Source: an uncultured Lachnospiraceae bacterium (GTDB taxonomy: Bacteria > Bacillota_A > Clostridia > Lachnospirales > Lachnospiraceae). Taken from it: DNA of 15,381 nt. Positions 6,767 through 13,294 of this stretch are shown in pieces. The position numbers were made by a program, and so were the translations under genes. Numbering within the stretch: the stretch's first letter is position 1; every line of letters begins with the position of its first letter. A model generated the notes under the pieces. That model had not been told where the DNA came from. It was given only the letters and a program-made list of their open reading frames with translations, and did not search any database. The stretch covers positions 1 to 15,381 of the forward strand of contig CAMWWS010000022.1 of the NCBI GenBank assembly GCA_947178085.1, read 5' to 3'.

Positions 6767-7657
6767 TTACTGCTTATTATAATAATTTATCCCACTATCC
6801 GGTCGAAAATATGTCCTGATATATCCGTCCGTGGAAACAATGACAAAGTCATTGGTAGCTTCCAGATAGTATACATCGTCTCCGTCTTCCGCTTCAAGCT
6901 TATGTAATGAATTTTCATTGATCACCACTGCGCTCGCCGCTGCCTGATACTCTTCCGCGGATGCAAAACCCATTTCTATTCCATGTTTCTGATAGTGTTC
7001 CTCTAATAACTTAGCGTTACGGAAATAATATTGTCTTACAACCGGACTGCTGTCCTGTATCGGGTCTGCTGCGACGGTATCCGCAGCTGCAATTTGCTCA
7101 GGCTCAGTATTGACTATTAGTTCCGGCTCTGAATTTACGGCATTTACTGAATCATTTATCGCTGAGTCTACAGAATCGTCAGCAGTCATTTGTTCCGGCT
7201 CTGCAGAACCAGGAGCTTCAGTCTGTTCAGAATTTGCAACATTTGCGACTTTATTCTGTTCCGCTTGTGTATGGTTGACAGGCTCGCTTTGTCCTGTATC
7301 CACATCCCTGCTAAAGTCATTCTGTGTATCTTCCGCAGAATATGTATAACCTTCATCATATGACTCAAAAGCGCTACGTGATACCTTTATCCCCAGAACG
7401 AGCAACAATACAGCTACAATAATAACGCCGTATACCCATTTGCCATTCTTCTTTTTATCCTGCTCCGACTCCGCATCATATTGATTTTGTACATTCCAGC
7501 TGTTTGTTCCCTTTGATGCCATACGCTGTTTTTGTTTATTTTTCTGTCTGCACTCCTTACACCGCTTAGGAAGATGCAAATTTTTCTTTCGGTAAAAATC
7601 AATTTCCGATTCGCTCAGTTCAAAAGATTTACCGCATTGTACACATGTACATTTCAT
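6767..7657 (-). CDS. Zinc-ribbon, single-span membrane protein with C-terminal domain resembling toxin-type (BECR) RNases
   Basis: A 296-residue protein with three parts. Residues 1-40 form a zinc ribbon of the zf-trcl kind (Cys5-x2-Cys8 and Cys33-x2-Cys36, with FYRKKNLHLPKRCKECR). A Lys-rich stretch precedes one membrane helix (about 75-90); the positive-inside rule puts the ribbon in the cytoplasm and the rest outside. Residues 95-205 are an acidic, Ser/Glu/Asp-rich linker with imperfect TEPEQ-type repeats. Residues 208-296 form a compact domain with HYQKHGIEMGFASAEEY and STDGYIRTYFRPDSG, a pattern I recall from CdiA-CT-like and related RNase-fold domains of polymorphic toxins. That assignment is by pattern only. 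I use the ATG at 7655-7657, ten bases after AGGAG; the ATG at 7664-7666 is one base from it. No immunity-like gene is adjacent. The gene begins 69 bases after the GH27 stop. Confidence 0.7.
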   Translation of the reverse strand: MKCTCVQCGKSFELSESEIDFYRKKNLHLPKRCKECRQKNKQKQRMASKGTNSWNVQNQYDAESEQDKKKNGKWVYGVIIVAVLLLVLGIKVSRSAFESYDEGYTYSAEDTQNDFSRDVDTGQSEPVNHTQAEQNKVANVANSEQTEAPGSAEPEQMTADDSVDSAINDSVNAVNSEPELIVNTEPEQIAAADTVAADPIQDSSPVVRQYYFRNAKLLEEHYQKHGIEMGFASAEEYQAAASAVVINENSLHKLEAEDGDDVYYLEATNDFVIVSTDGYIRTYFRPDSGINYYNKQ

Positions 7658-7726
7658 TATACCCATACTCCTATCTTAACCTTCTGTATTTCACAGACCA
7701 CGGATTATGCAATAAACTATCCAGAC

Positions 7727-9031
7727 TTAATCCACCCTGTAAACCTTAACACCATGGGCTGGAACATCTGCTTCAATCCTTCCGCAAGACGTAGCGCTCT
7801 TTTGCTTATCCCACAGCTCATACAGATTTTTGTTCTCTCCAGCTTCATAACCTTCTTCTAATTCCGTAAGATTAACCGATATTAACGCATCCTCGTCACT
7901 TATATTAAAAAGAGCCACGCATACTTTTCCCGAAGATTTATCCATATTTTTCCAGATAACCTTTTTATCCGTCCTGACAAGCTGCATTCCTCTGCATTCT
8001 TCCTTCATAAGGTCAAGTACCTCTCTATTGGTTAGCAAAGACATTGTCCAATCATCAAGAAGCGTCAACTCCGCTCCAATCATGAGCGGCGAACGGAACA
8101 TGCACCAGAGCGTCATCATAGTTTTTTGCTCTTCCTTAGTAAACCTTGTTTCCCACTCATGACCGAATCCCTTGCCGAGCCTGCCAAGAGGAAGCATATC
8201 ACAATCAGGAAAACAGCCTTCCCTCACATGATCCTGCCACAATTCGCAGCGTGCAAACATCGCTTTTAACAAATCCCATGCATCCCAGAAGTCATCCGTA
8301 ATACGCCACATATTAGCATATTTACAATACTCCCATGCATGTTCAATCTGTGCCGGTCCCGGAGAAAGACTGAGCACTATCGGTCTGCCGCATTTTTCTA
8401 TGGCATTATGCAGCATCCTTATCTCTTCCCATCCACCGAAATGTTCCGTACGGTATAACCTGCTGTCGCAGATATCGTCGCATTTTATATAATCCACGCC
8501 CCAATCCGCATACATGGCAAGCAATGAATCGTAATAAGCCTGTCCGTCTTGCGTGTTTCGCACGCCATACATATCCGGATTCCAGATACATATGGAAGAA
8601 GGGTCCGCTACCATATCCGCCGTTTCTTTTGCTCCCAAAACGGGACAATGCTCATGCGCCGCTTTGCGTGGAATACCTCTCATAATATGGATACCGAATT
8701 TAAGTCCCAGACTATGTACATAATCAGCTAACGGTCCAAATCCTTTTCCTCCTGACGAAGAAGGAAAACGCTCAGGCGCAGGCTGCAGCCTTCCGTATGC
8801 ATCCATTTCCACATCCCCGAATGGAATATACTGGAATCTGTCCCTCTTAGTTCCCGCATCATTAGAGTACCATTCTATATCCACTACTATATATTCCCAG
8901 CCGAATTCCTTTAAATGAGCCGCCATATAATCCGCATTGGCTTTTATCTGCGCTTCATTCACTGTAGTATCATAATAGTCGTAGCTGTTCCAGCCCATAG
9001 GCGGGGTAAGTGCAAAGTCATTCTTATTCAT
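7727..9031 (-). CDS. GH27-like alpha-galactosidase, cytoplasmic
   Basis: A 434-residue glycoside hydrolase of clan D type. The N-terminus LTPPMGWNSYDYYDT is the family signature for a TIM barrel beginning, followed by VVDIEWY (about 49-55), a nucleophile region DYIKCDD with Asp185 as the likely nucleophile, and MWRITDDFWDAW (241-252) with Asp247 as the likely acid/base, both placed by comparison with the family motifs. A small beta-sandwich C-terminal domain follows from about 350. No signal peptide is present, so it should act on galactosides already imported. GH27 also contains beta-L-arabinopyranosidases and alpha-N-acetylgalactosaminidases, so the exact sugar is open. AAAGGAGA lies about 10 bases before the ATG, and a promoter is likely at 9070-9098. 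No sugar transporter is adjacent. Confidence 0.85.
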   Translation of the reverse strand: MNKNDFALTPPMGWNSYDYYDTTVNEAQIKANADYMAAHLKEFGWEYIVVDIEWYSNDAGTKRDRFQYIPFGDVEMDAYGRLQPAPERFPSSSGGKGFGPLADYVHSLGLKFGIHIMRGIPRKAAHEHCPVLGAKETADMVADPSSICIWNPDMYGVRNTQDGQAYYDSLLAMYADWGVDYIKCDDICDSRLYRTEHFGGWEEIRMLHNAIEKCGRPIVLSLSPGPAQIEHAWEYCKYANMWRITDDFWDAWDLLKAMFARCELWQDHVREGCFPDCDMLPLGRLGKGFGHEWETRFTKEEQKTMMTLWCMFRSPLMIGAELTLLDDWTMSLLTNREVLDLMKEECRGMQLVRTDKKVIWKNMDKSSGKVCVALFNISDEDALISVNLTELEEGYEAGENKNLYELWDKQKSATSCGRIEADVPAHGVKVYRVD

Positions 9032-9069
9032 TGGTTTATTGTCTCCTTTGTCAATCGTTTTCTGATTAT

Positions 9070-9098
9070 ATTATGCTATTGAACAAAAATTTTCCCAA
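9070..9098 (-). promoter_or_regulatory. Likely promoter of the GH27 gene
   Basis: Reading leftward, TTGGGA (complement of 9093-9098) is separated by 17 bases from CATAAT (complement of 9070-9075), about 40 bases before the start codon. The spacing is ideal and the boxes match at 4 of 6 and 5 of 6 positions. Confidence 0.4.
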
Positions 9099-9232
9099 TT
9101 ATCTAAATATTAGTATAACGGAAATTCTCATAATTTACAACAAATAGTGGATACGCATTCAAAGTGCAGTAAATACCTGCTGCAATATTCAATTCTATTA
9201 ATATAAAAATAAAATATAATTTTGCAAATTTT

Positions 9233-9246
9233 GACAATATTTTGTC
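9233..9246. promoter_or_regulatory. Small inverted repeat upstream of the RiPP operon
   Basis: GACAA, four bases (TATT), then TTGTC form a perfect 5-base dyad in the 295-base gap between the divergent GH27 and RiPP genes. It might be an operator half-pair, but the arms are short and the region is AT-rich. Confidence 0.25.
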
Positions 9247-9268
9247 TAATTTTTCCAAATAGAACCTT

Positions 9269-9290
9269 GTCTATGATTAATATGATAGAC
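9269..9290 (+). promoter_or_regulatory. Inverted repeat overlapping a candidate -10 box of the RiPP operon
   Basis: GTCTAT and ATAGAC form a perfect 6-base dyad with a 10-base spacer. The right arm overlaps TATGAT (9281-9286), the best -10 candidate 41 bases before the TTG start of the first radical SAM gene. No clear -35 box stands 17 bases upstream, which would fit an activator-dependent or otherwise regulated promoter. A repressor or activator site is inference only. Confidence 0.3.
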
Positions 9291-9310
9291 TGAACACAGA
9301 AAATACGTAC

Positions 9311-9317
9311 AAAGGAG
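9311..9317 (+). promoter_or_regulatory. Ribosome binding site that decides a TTG start
   Basis: AAAGGAG lies nine bases before TTG at 9327-9329. The first in-frame ATG (codon 9) would remove the start of the conserved N-terminal strand, so TTG is taken as the start. Confidence 0.7.
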
Positions 9318-9326
9318 CTGGTAGTA

Positions 9327-11216
9327 TTGGCTGATGTCTGTCTTATCCAAATGCCATATTCCACACTATATACACCGAGCCTTGCACTTGGCATCTTAAA
9401 ATCCTGCCTCATTCAAAACGGATTTTCCTGTCGTGTATTTTATGGGGATATTGCATTTGCGGATGCTATAGGATATGAGACATATGAAAAGTTTCTGAAT
9501 AAAAGAATCATCTATCAGTTCGCGGAAATGAGTTTTGCCAAGACTGTATGGCATCCTGAAGAAACCAATTTGCTCACAGGACTGTGTGAAGAAAACTGTC
9601 AGCAAACCTATCTGGAAAAAATCGTGTATCCGCTGGAAGGGAAGTCCAATGCGGAGGAATATGCCGGAATCATGGCAGAAGCACAGAAAGTAATACCGGA
9701 TTATCTGAAAAATCTTGCAGCGGATATTCTTAAAGAAAAACCACTTGTAGTAGGTTGTTCCAGTAATTTTCAGCAAAACAATGCCTCTTTTGCAATTTTG
9801 AGAGAAATTAAGAAAGCAGCTCCACATATCATTACAATTATGGGCGGAAGCAACTGTGCTCTGGAAGCGGGTCAGGTAATCGCTTCTGAAGTAGAATGGA
9901 TAGATTATACTTTTTCAGGGGAAGGGGAATCTTCCATACCGGAATTTTGTCGTCTGGTCAGTAAGTATGGAAAGGATATTCCGATAACAGAGCTTCCCGA
10001 AGGTGTAATGTCCAAAAAGACCACGGAAAGGAAAGCGGTATTTCCCAAAACAGTGAATCTGGATGACATACCTTTACCTGATTTTTCGGAATATTTTGAA
10101 GAAGTAAACAAGGCTTCATGGATGAATGGGGAATGGATTTCTTTAGTGGCAGAAAGTTCACGTGGCTGTTGGTGGAAAGAAAAGCAGGGATGTACATTCT
10201 GTGGGCTCTGCATGGAAAACGGACAGTACCGTAGAAAAAGCACAGAACGCTTTCTGAATGAACTTTTGGCGCAAAGCCGCCGTTACGGTATAAAGCGCTT
10301 TTTCTTAACTGACAGCATCCTCAGCAATGAAATGGTATCGGAGTTTCCGAAGATGGTTGATGCTCTTCCTGAAAATCCCGGTTTTCTTCTCTTTGCAGAA
10401 GTAAAGTCGAATATGAGTCCGGAGGAAATAAAGAATCTGAAAAGGGCGGGATTTTATGCAGTACAGCCGGGGATAGAAGCGATTCAGGATGACCTATTAA
10501 AGCAGATGAATAAAGGAAATCGCGCTATACGGCATATAGAATTTTTGAAAAGCGCACAACAGTGCAAGATGAAATTGAGCTGGAACCTTTTATTCGGTTT
10601 TCCGAAAGAAGAGGAAAAGTGGGTAAAAGAAACATTAAATCTGATTCCGATGCTGACACATCTGCCGCCTCCGAATGGCGCAATGCATATAATTTATCAG
10701 AAATACAGTCACTATTATGAAAACAGCGCATCGTATGGACTAAACTTAAGCAGGCTGCCAGCCTACAATCATATATATGGGTTCCATGAGGCGCTTGCCG
10801 TGGGTGCCGCATACAATTTTTATCCGGAAAACCGGAAGTGTCTGAATGCATATTATGCATTGAAAAATAAAGGCGGAATATACAAGCTTTTGACAGAAGC
10901 TGTATCTGATTGGAGAGTTCGGTATTATACAGAAGGTGATTGCTTACAAATGACCTGTCATGCCGGGCAATTGGAAATCATGGACCTTAGGTCAAGCGCG
11001 AAACATTCATATTATATATTTTCAGGAGAAGAAAAAGAACTGTATCTTTTCTGTGATTCTCCTAAAAAAGAGCATGATATTATCGCACATATGGAAACAA
11101 TCGGACAGGATAAAAAAAGGACAAAACAGATACTAAAAATGATGCAGGATAATCTGCTTCTTGTGGCGTTTGGAGATGAGTATCTGTCACTGGCAGTCAG
11201 CATTGGAGGAGAGTGA
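9327..11216 (+). CDS. RiPP maturation radical SAM protein 1 (B12-binding-type radical SAM, likely peptide C-methyltransferase)
   Basis: A 629-residue protein with a TTG start. Residues 1-240 resemble the cobalamin-binding-like N-terminal domain of the family (VCLIQMPYSTLYTPSLALGI at the start, VVGCSSNFQQNN at 141-152, MGGSNCALEAG at 172-182). The radical SAM core begins with SSRGCWW and CTFCGL, giving a non-standard CX7CX2C cluster site (Cys281, Cys289, Cys292), which is the hallmark of the TIGR03975-type 'RiPP maturation radical SAM protein 1' family. A conserved C-terminal region (about 535-629) completes it. Relatives such as PoyB and PoyC methylate unactivated carbons in proteusins such as polytheonamide (established knowledge), so methylation of the precursor core encoded downstream is the likely role. 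No DXHXXG cobalamin motif is seen, as is usual in this group. Its stop overlaps the next start by one base. Confidence 0.88.
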   Translation: MADVCLIQMPYSTLYTPSLALGILKSCLIQNGFSCRVFYGDIAFADAIGYETYEKFLNKRIIYQFAEMSFAKTVWHPEETNLLTGLCEENCQQTYLEKIVYPLEGKSNAEEYAGIMAEAQKVIPDYLKNLAADILKEKPLVVGCSSNFQQNNASFAILREIKKAAPHIITIMGGSNCALEAGQVIASEVEWIDYTFSGEGESSIPEFCRLVSKYGKDIPITELPEGVMSKKTTERKAVFPKTVNLDDIPLPDFSEYFEEVNKASWMNGEWISLVAESSRGCWWKEKQGCTFCGLCMENGQYRRKSTERFLNELLAQSRRYGIKRFFLTDSILSNEMVSEFPKMVDALPENPGFLLFAEVKSNMSPEEIKNLKRAGFYAVQPGIEAIQDDLLKQMNKGNRAIRHIEFLKSAQQCKMKLSWNLLFGFPKEEEKWVKETLNLIPMLTHLPPPNGAMHIIYQKYSHYYENSASYGLNLSRLPAYNHIYGFHEALAVGAAYNFYPENRKCLNAYYALKNKGGIYKLLTEAVSDWRVRYYTEGDCLQMTCHAGQLEIMDLRSSAKHSYYIFSGEEKELYLFCDSPKKEHDIIAHMETIGQDKKRTKQILKMMQDNLLLVAFGDEYLSLAVSIGGE

Positions 11217-12610
11217 TGAAAATAATAAAAGATACGGAAATTTACCTTTCTCCGCAAAAGGATGGATATCATCTCACAGAGAATGAAAGAATTACTGCCC
11301 AAATCAAAAGAGTTTTGGAATTTTGCAGCATGGATGCGGAGTTTGTATCAAAGTTAAGAGAGGAACCGGGGAAGGCTCTTCAGGATATTAATGTGAAAAT
11401 TCCTTTTGAAAAAATTAAATGTCTACTCATGAAGGATTCCGAAAAAATTCCGCTTACGGAAGAAGCTGCCTGCTATCAACAATTTGTCATGAATAAACTG
11501 AAATCCAGAAATTATATGCAGCAGACAGGTTGTACGCCTATTGATTTACGATTCCGGCGTTGGCGGGAAAGGCAGCTTAACAGATGCCGTGTAGAAATGG
11601 GCATAAGAAATCAGGTCATGATTCATGCACCACTCATATTTGAACTTTCAGACGGTTGTTCGGTCGGCTGCCCTTTTTGCGGAGTGAACGCCGGAAAGCT
11701 GAAAGGAATTTATAGACATACTCCTGAGAATGCGGAACTGTTTCGGGAGATTCTCCGTAATATGAAAACGCTGCTTGGGGATTCTGCAGGAAGCGGAACA
11801 TGTTATTATGCGACAGAACCGTTGGATAATCCTGATTATGAGAAATTTATCAAAGACTATTATGAAATTCTGGGAGCGATTCCTCAGTTGACAACAGCAG
11901 CAGCCATGCGGGACCCGGAGAGAACCCGTAAAATGCTTTCCGACTTCCATAGTATGTATAAGCATATCCATCGGTTTTCTGTATTGAATCTTGAGACATT
12001 CAACGCGATAATGGATTTTTTCACACCGGAGGAATTACTCTATGTAGAACTGATTCCACAGTTTCCGCAGGCACCGGCAAATCATTTTTCCGAAGCAGGA
12101 CGGAATCGAAAAGAAAATGATGAAAGTTCCTATAATGTGGGGACAATATGCTGTGTGTCCGGTCTGGTCGTAAATATGCCGAGAAAAGAAATACGCCTGT
12201 TGTCGCCCTGCGGCGTGGACAACGAACATCCTACCGGAGAACTATTGACTGCGCATGGAACATTCACTGATATTAAAAGTTTTGAAAATATGCTGAGAGA
12301 AATTATGGATAAGTATATGGGAAAACCTGACTCCACAAAACCGCTTTCTTTCTATCCTTATCTGGATATCGAGTACATTGAAAATGGTATCATAATAAAA
12401 AGCAGGGGCGGATATGAGAACAAACTGGAATATGTTAATGATGCCAGTCAGAATATTCCCGGAATTACAGCCAAATTGATAAAGGAAGGAGGGTACTGCA
12501 TAGAGAAAATCGCTGAAATTCTGGATGACGAATATCATATTGATTACGCACATAGTTATTATATGTTGGGAAAATGGTATCAGTCCGGTTTCTTGACGAT
12601 GGAAACATAA
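11216..12610 (+). CDS. PoyD-like radical SAM RiPP amino acid epimerase
   Basis: A 464-residue protein. The motif ELSDGCSVGCPFCG carries the CX3CX2C site for the 4Fe-4S cluster (Cys148, Cys152, Cys155) in the form typical of the PoyD/OspD 'radical SAM RiPP maturation amino acid epimerase' family. Conserved Cys312, Cys313 and Cys332 (in TICCVSGLVV and LLSPCGVDN) are candidates for the H-atom donor that family members need; which one acts is not decidable here. The family converts L- to D-residues in proteusin cores. Residues about 36-62 resemble the precursor's leader (DAEFVSKLREEPGKALQDI). I start at ATG 11216-11218, which shares its A with the TGA stop of the preceding gene, with GGAGGA five bases upstream. 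An in-frame GTG one codon earlier is less likely. Confidence 0.88.
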   Translation: MKIIKDTEIYLSPQKDGYHLTENERITAQIKRVLEFCSMDAEFVSKLREEPGKALQDINVKIPFEKIKCLLMKDSEKIPLTEEAACYQQFVMNKLKSRNYMQQTGCTPIDLRFRRWRERQLNRCRVEMGIRNQVMIHAPLIFELSDGCSVGCPFCGVNAGKLKGIYRHTPENAELFREILRNMKTLLGDSAGSGTCYYATEPLDNPDYEKFIKDYYEILGAIPQLTTAAAMRDPERTRKMLSDFHSMYKHIHRFSVLNLETFNAIMDFFTPEELLYVELIPQFPQAPANHFSEAGRNRKENDESSYNVGTICCVSGLVVNMPRKEIRLLSPCGVDNEHPTGELLTAHGTFTDIKSFENMLREIMDKYMGKPDSTKPLSFYPYLDIEYIENGIIIKSRGGYENKLEYVNDASQNIPGITAKLIKEGGYCIEKIAEILDDEYHIDYAHSYYMLGKWYQSGFLTMET

Positions 12611-12615
12611 CTTTT

Positions 12616-12623
12616 AAAGGAGG
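12616..12623 (+). promoter_or_regulatory. Strong ribosome binding site of the RiPP precursor
   Basis: AAAGGAGG is a near-perfect anti-Shine-Dalgarno match nine bases before the precursor ATG. It is the strongest site in the operon, in line with the need to make substrate in excess of the enzymes. Confidence 0.7.
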
Positions 12624-12632
12624 TTTAGGATT

Positions 12633-13193
12633 ATGGATGTAAACAAAGATAGAAATGATGAAATAAAAGAGTACCGCAAAAAATATTCAGCGCTTATAGC
12701 TGAATGCTGGCAGGACGAGGATGTAAAAAAGAACTTCATGGAAAACCCAAAGGATGCATTTAAGGAATATTCCATTCCTGTTGAAGAGTCCAAACAGTAT
12801 CAGGTAATCGAAGCCGATAAGAACAGTACATATGTGGTTCTTCCTTATGAAGGTGCAGAAGAAGCAGTTCAATCTTTATTTAAATTATTCCATATATGGA
12901 GTGAAAATGGGAATCAGATTATCAAACCGGGCTGTGAACTGCGCCTGATTCAGAACACTGCAGATACCAATTATATTGTATTACCGTTCAATCCGGAACT
13001 TTATACGGAAGAAGAAAAAATGTCGTTGCAACAGGCAGATGGCTGCACAACTGTGGATGTAGACGTTGCATTACAGTCTGAAATTGCTATACAGGTCATT
13101 TCTGTACAATCTGCGATTGCAGCAACAACATATGTCGCAGGAGCAGAGGTCGGAGCACTGGTTGTAGTTGCCGGAGTTATTGTCCTGATTTAG
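12633..13193 (+). CDS. Proteusin-type RiPP precursor with nitrile-hydratase-like leader peptide
   Basis: A 186-residue precursor. Residues about 18-72 form a nitrile-hydratase-alpha-like (NHLP) leader: CWQDEDVKKNFMENPKDAFK, then IPVEESKQYQVIE and STYVVLPYE. A second copy of the last part (CELRLIQNTADTNYIVLPFN, 101-120) follows, so the leader is extended. From about residue 138 the sequence is a core of 49 residues, of which 30 are Val, Ile, Ala or Leu, ending VVVAGVIVLI. It lies 22 bases after the epimerase gene. Such leaders recruit the modifying enzymes and are removed by a C39-type or other protease during or before export; no protease is coded here. The cleavage site is uncertain: Gly137/Cys138 is my preferred guess, while the Gly-Ala at 170-171 or 174-175 would leave a very short product. 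The molecule is predicted to be epimerised and C-methylated. Confidence 0.85.
   Translation: MDVNKDRNDEIKEYRKKYSALIAECWQDEDVKKNFMENPKDAFKEYSIPVEESKQYQVIEADKNSTYVVLPYEGAEEAVQSLFKLFHIWSENGNQIIKPGCELRLIQNTADTNYIVLPFNPELYTEEEKMSLQQADGCTTVDVDVALQSEIAIQVISVQSAIAATTYVAGAEVGALVVVAGVIVLI
13044..13190 (+). other. Putative RiPP core-peptide coding segment
   Basis: Residues 138-186 of the precursor. Residues 139-159 show a two-residue periodicity (TVDVDVAL, then SEIAIQVISVQ), and residues 173-186 are almost wholly aliphatic. The only Cys (138) and only Tyr (167) are single. Alternating D/L residues allow beta-helical pores in polytheonamide (established knowledge); applying this here is inference. Confidence 0.5.
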
Positions 13194-13224
13194 GAAGTAA
13201 TCCCTAAAGCGTTGCAATAATTGA

Positions 13225-13280
13225 GGGGGGAATGGTGTATATATAAAACTGTTCAATTTCAGTTTATTCCATCAATCCCC
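13225..13280. terminator. Imperfect long hairpin between convergent genes, possible bidirectional terminator
   Basis: GGGGGG plus AATGG (13225-13235) can pair with CCATCAATCCCC (13269-13280) with a small bulge, and the inner AAACTG (13246-13251) pairs perfectly with CAGTTT (13260-13265) around an 8-base loop. No clean T-tract follows on either strand. A smaller 6-base hairpin (TTTAGG/CCTAAA, 13189-13208) spans the precursor stop codon. Confidence 0.35.
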
Positions 13281-13294
13281 TTCCCTTAGTGCTT

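Noticed and set aside
6767..7657. Frameshift or pseudogene in the acidic linker of the zinc-ribbon protein
   Set aside because: The frame is open throughout and the C-terminal domain is well formed; the linker is simply low complexity with EPEQ-type repeats.
9905..10243. Open frames antisense to the first radical SAM gene (also at 10525-10860)
   Set aside because: They have no ribosome binding site, odd composition and lie opposite a strongly conserved protein, so they are frame shadows.
13071..13256. Cys- and Asn-rich open frame antisense to the precursor core, possibly a second small peptide
   Set aside because: The composition is the reverse-strand reading of Val/Ala/Ile codons; no ribosome binding site fits its start.
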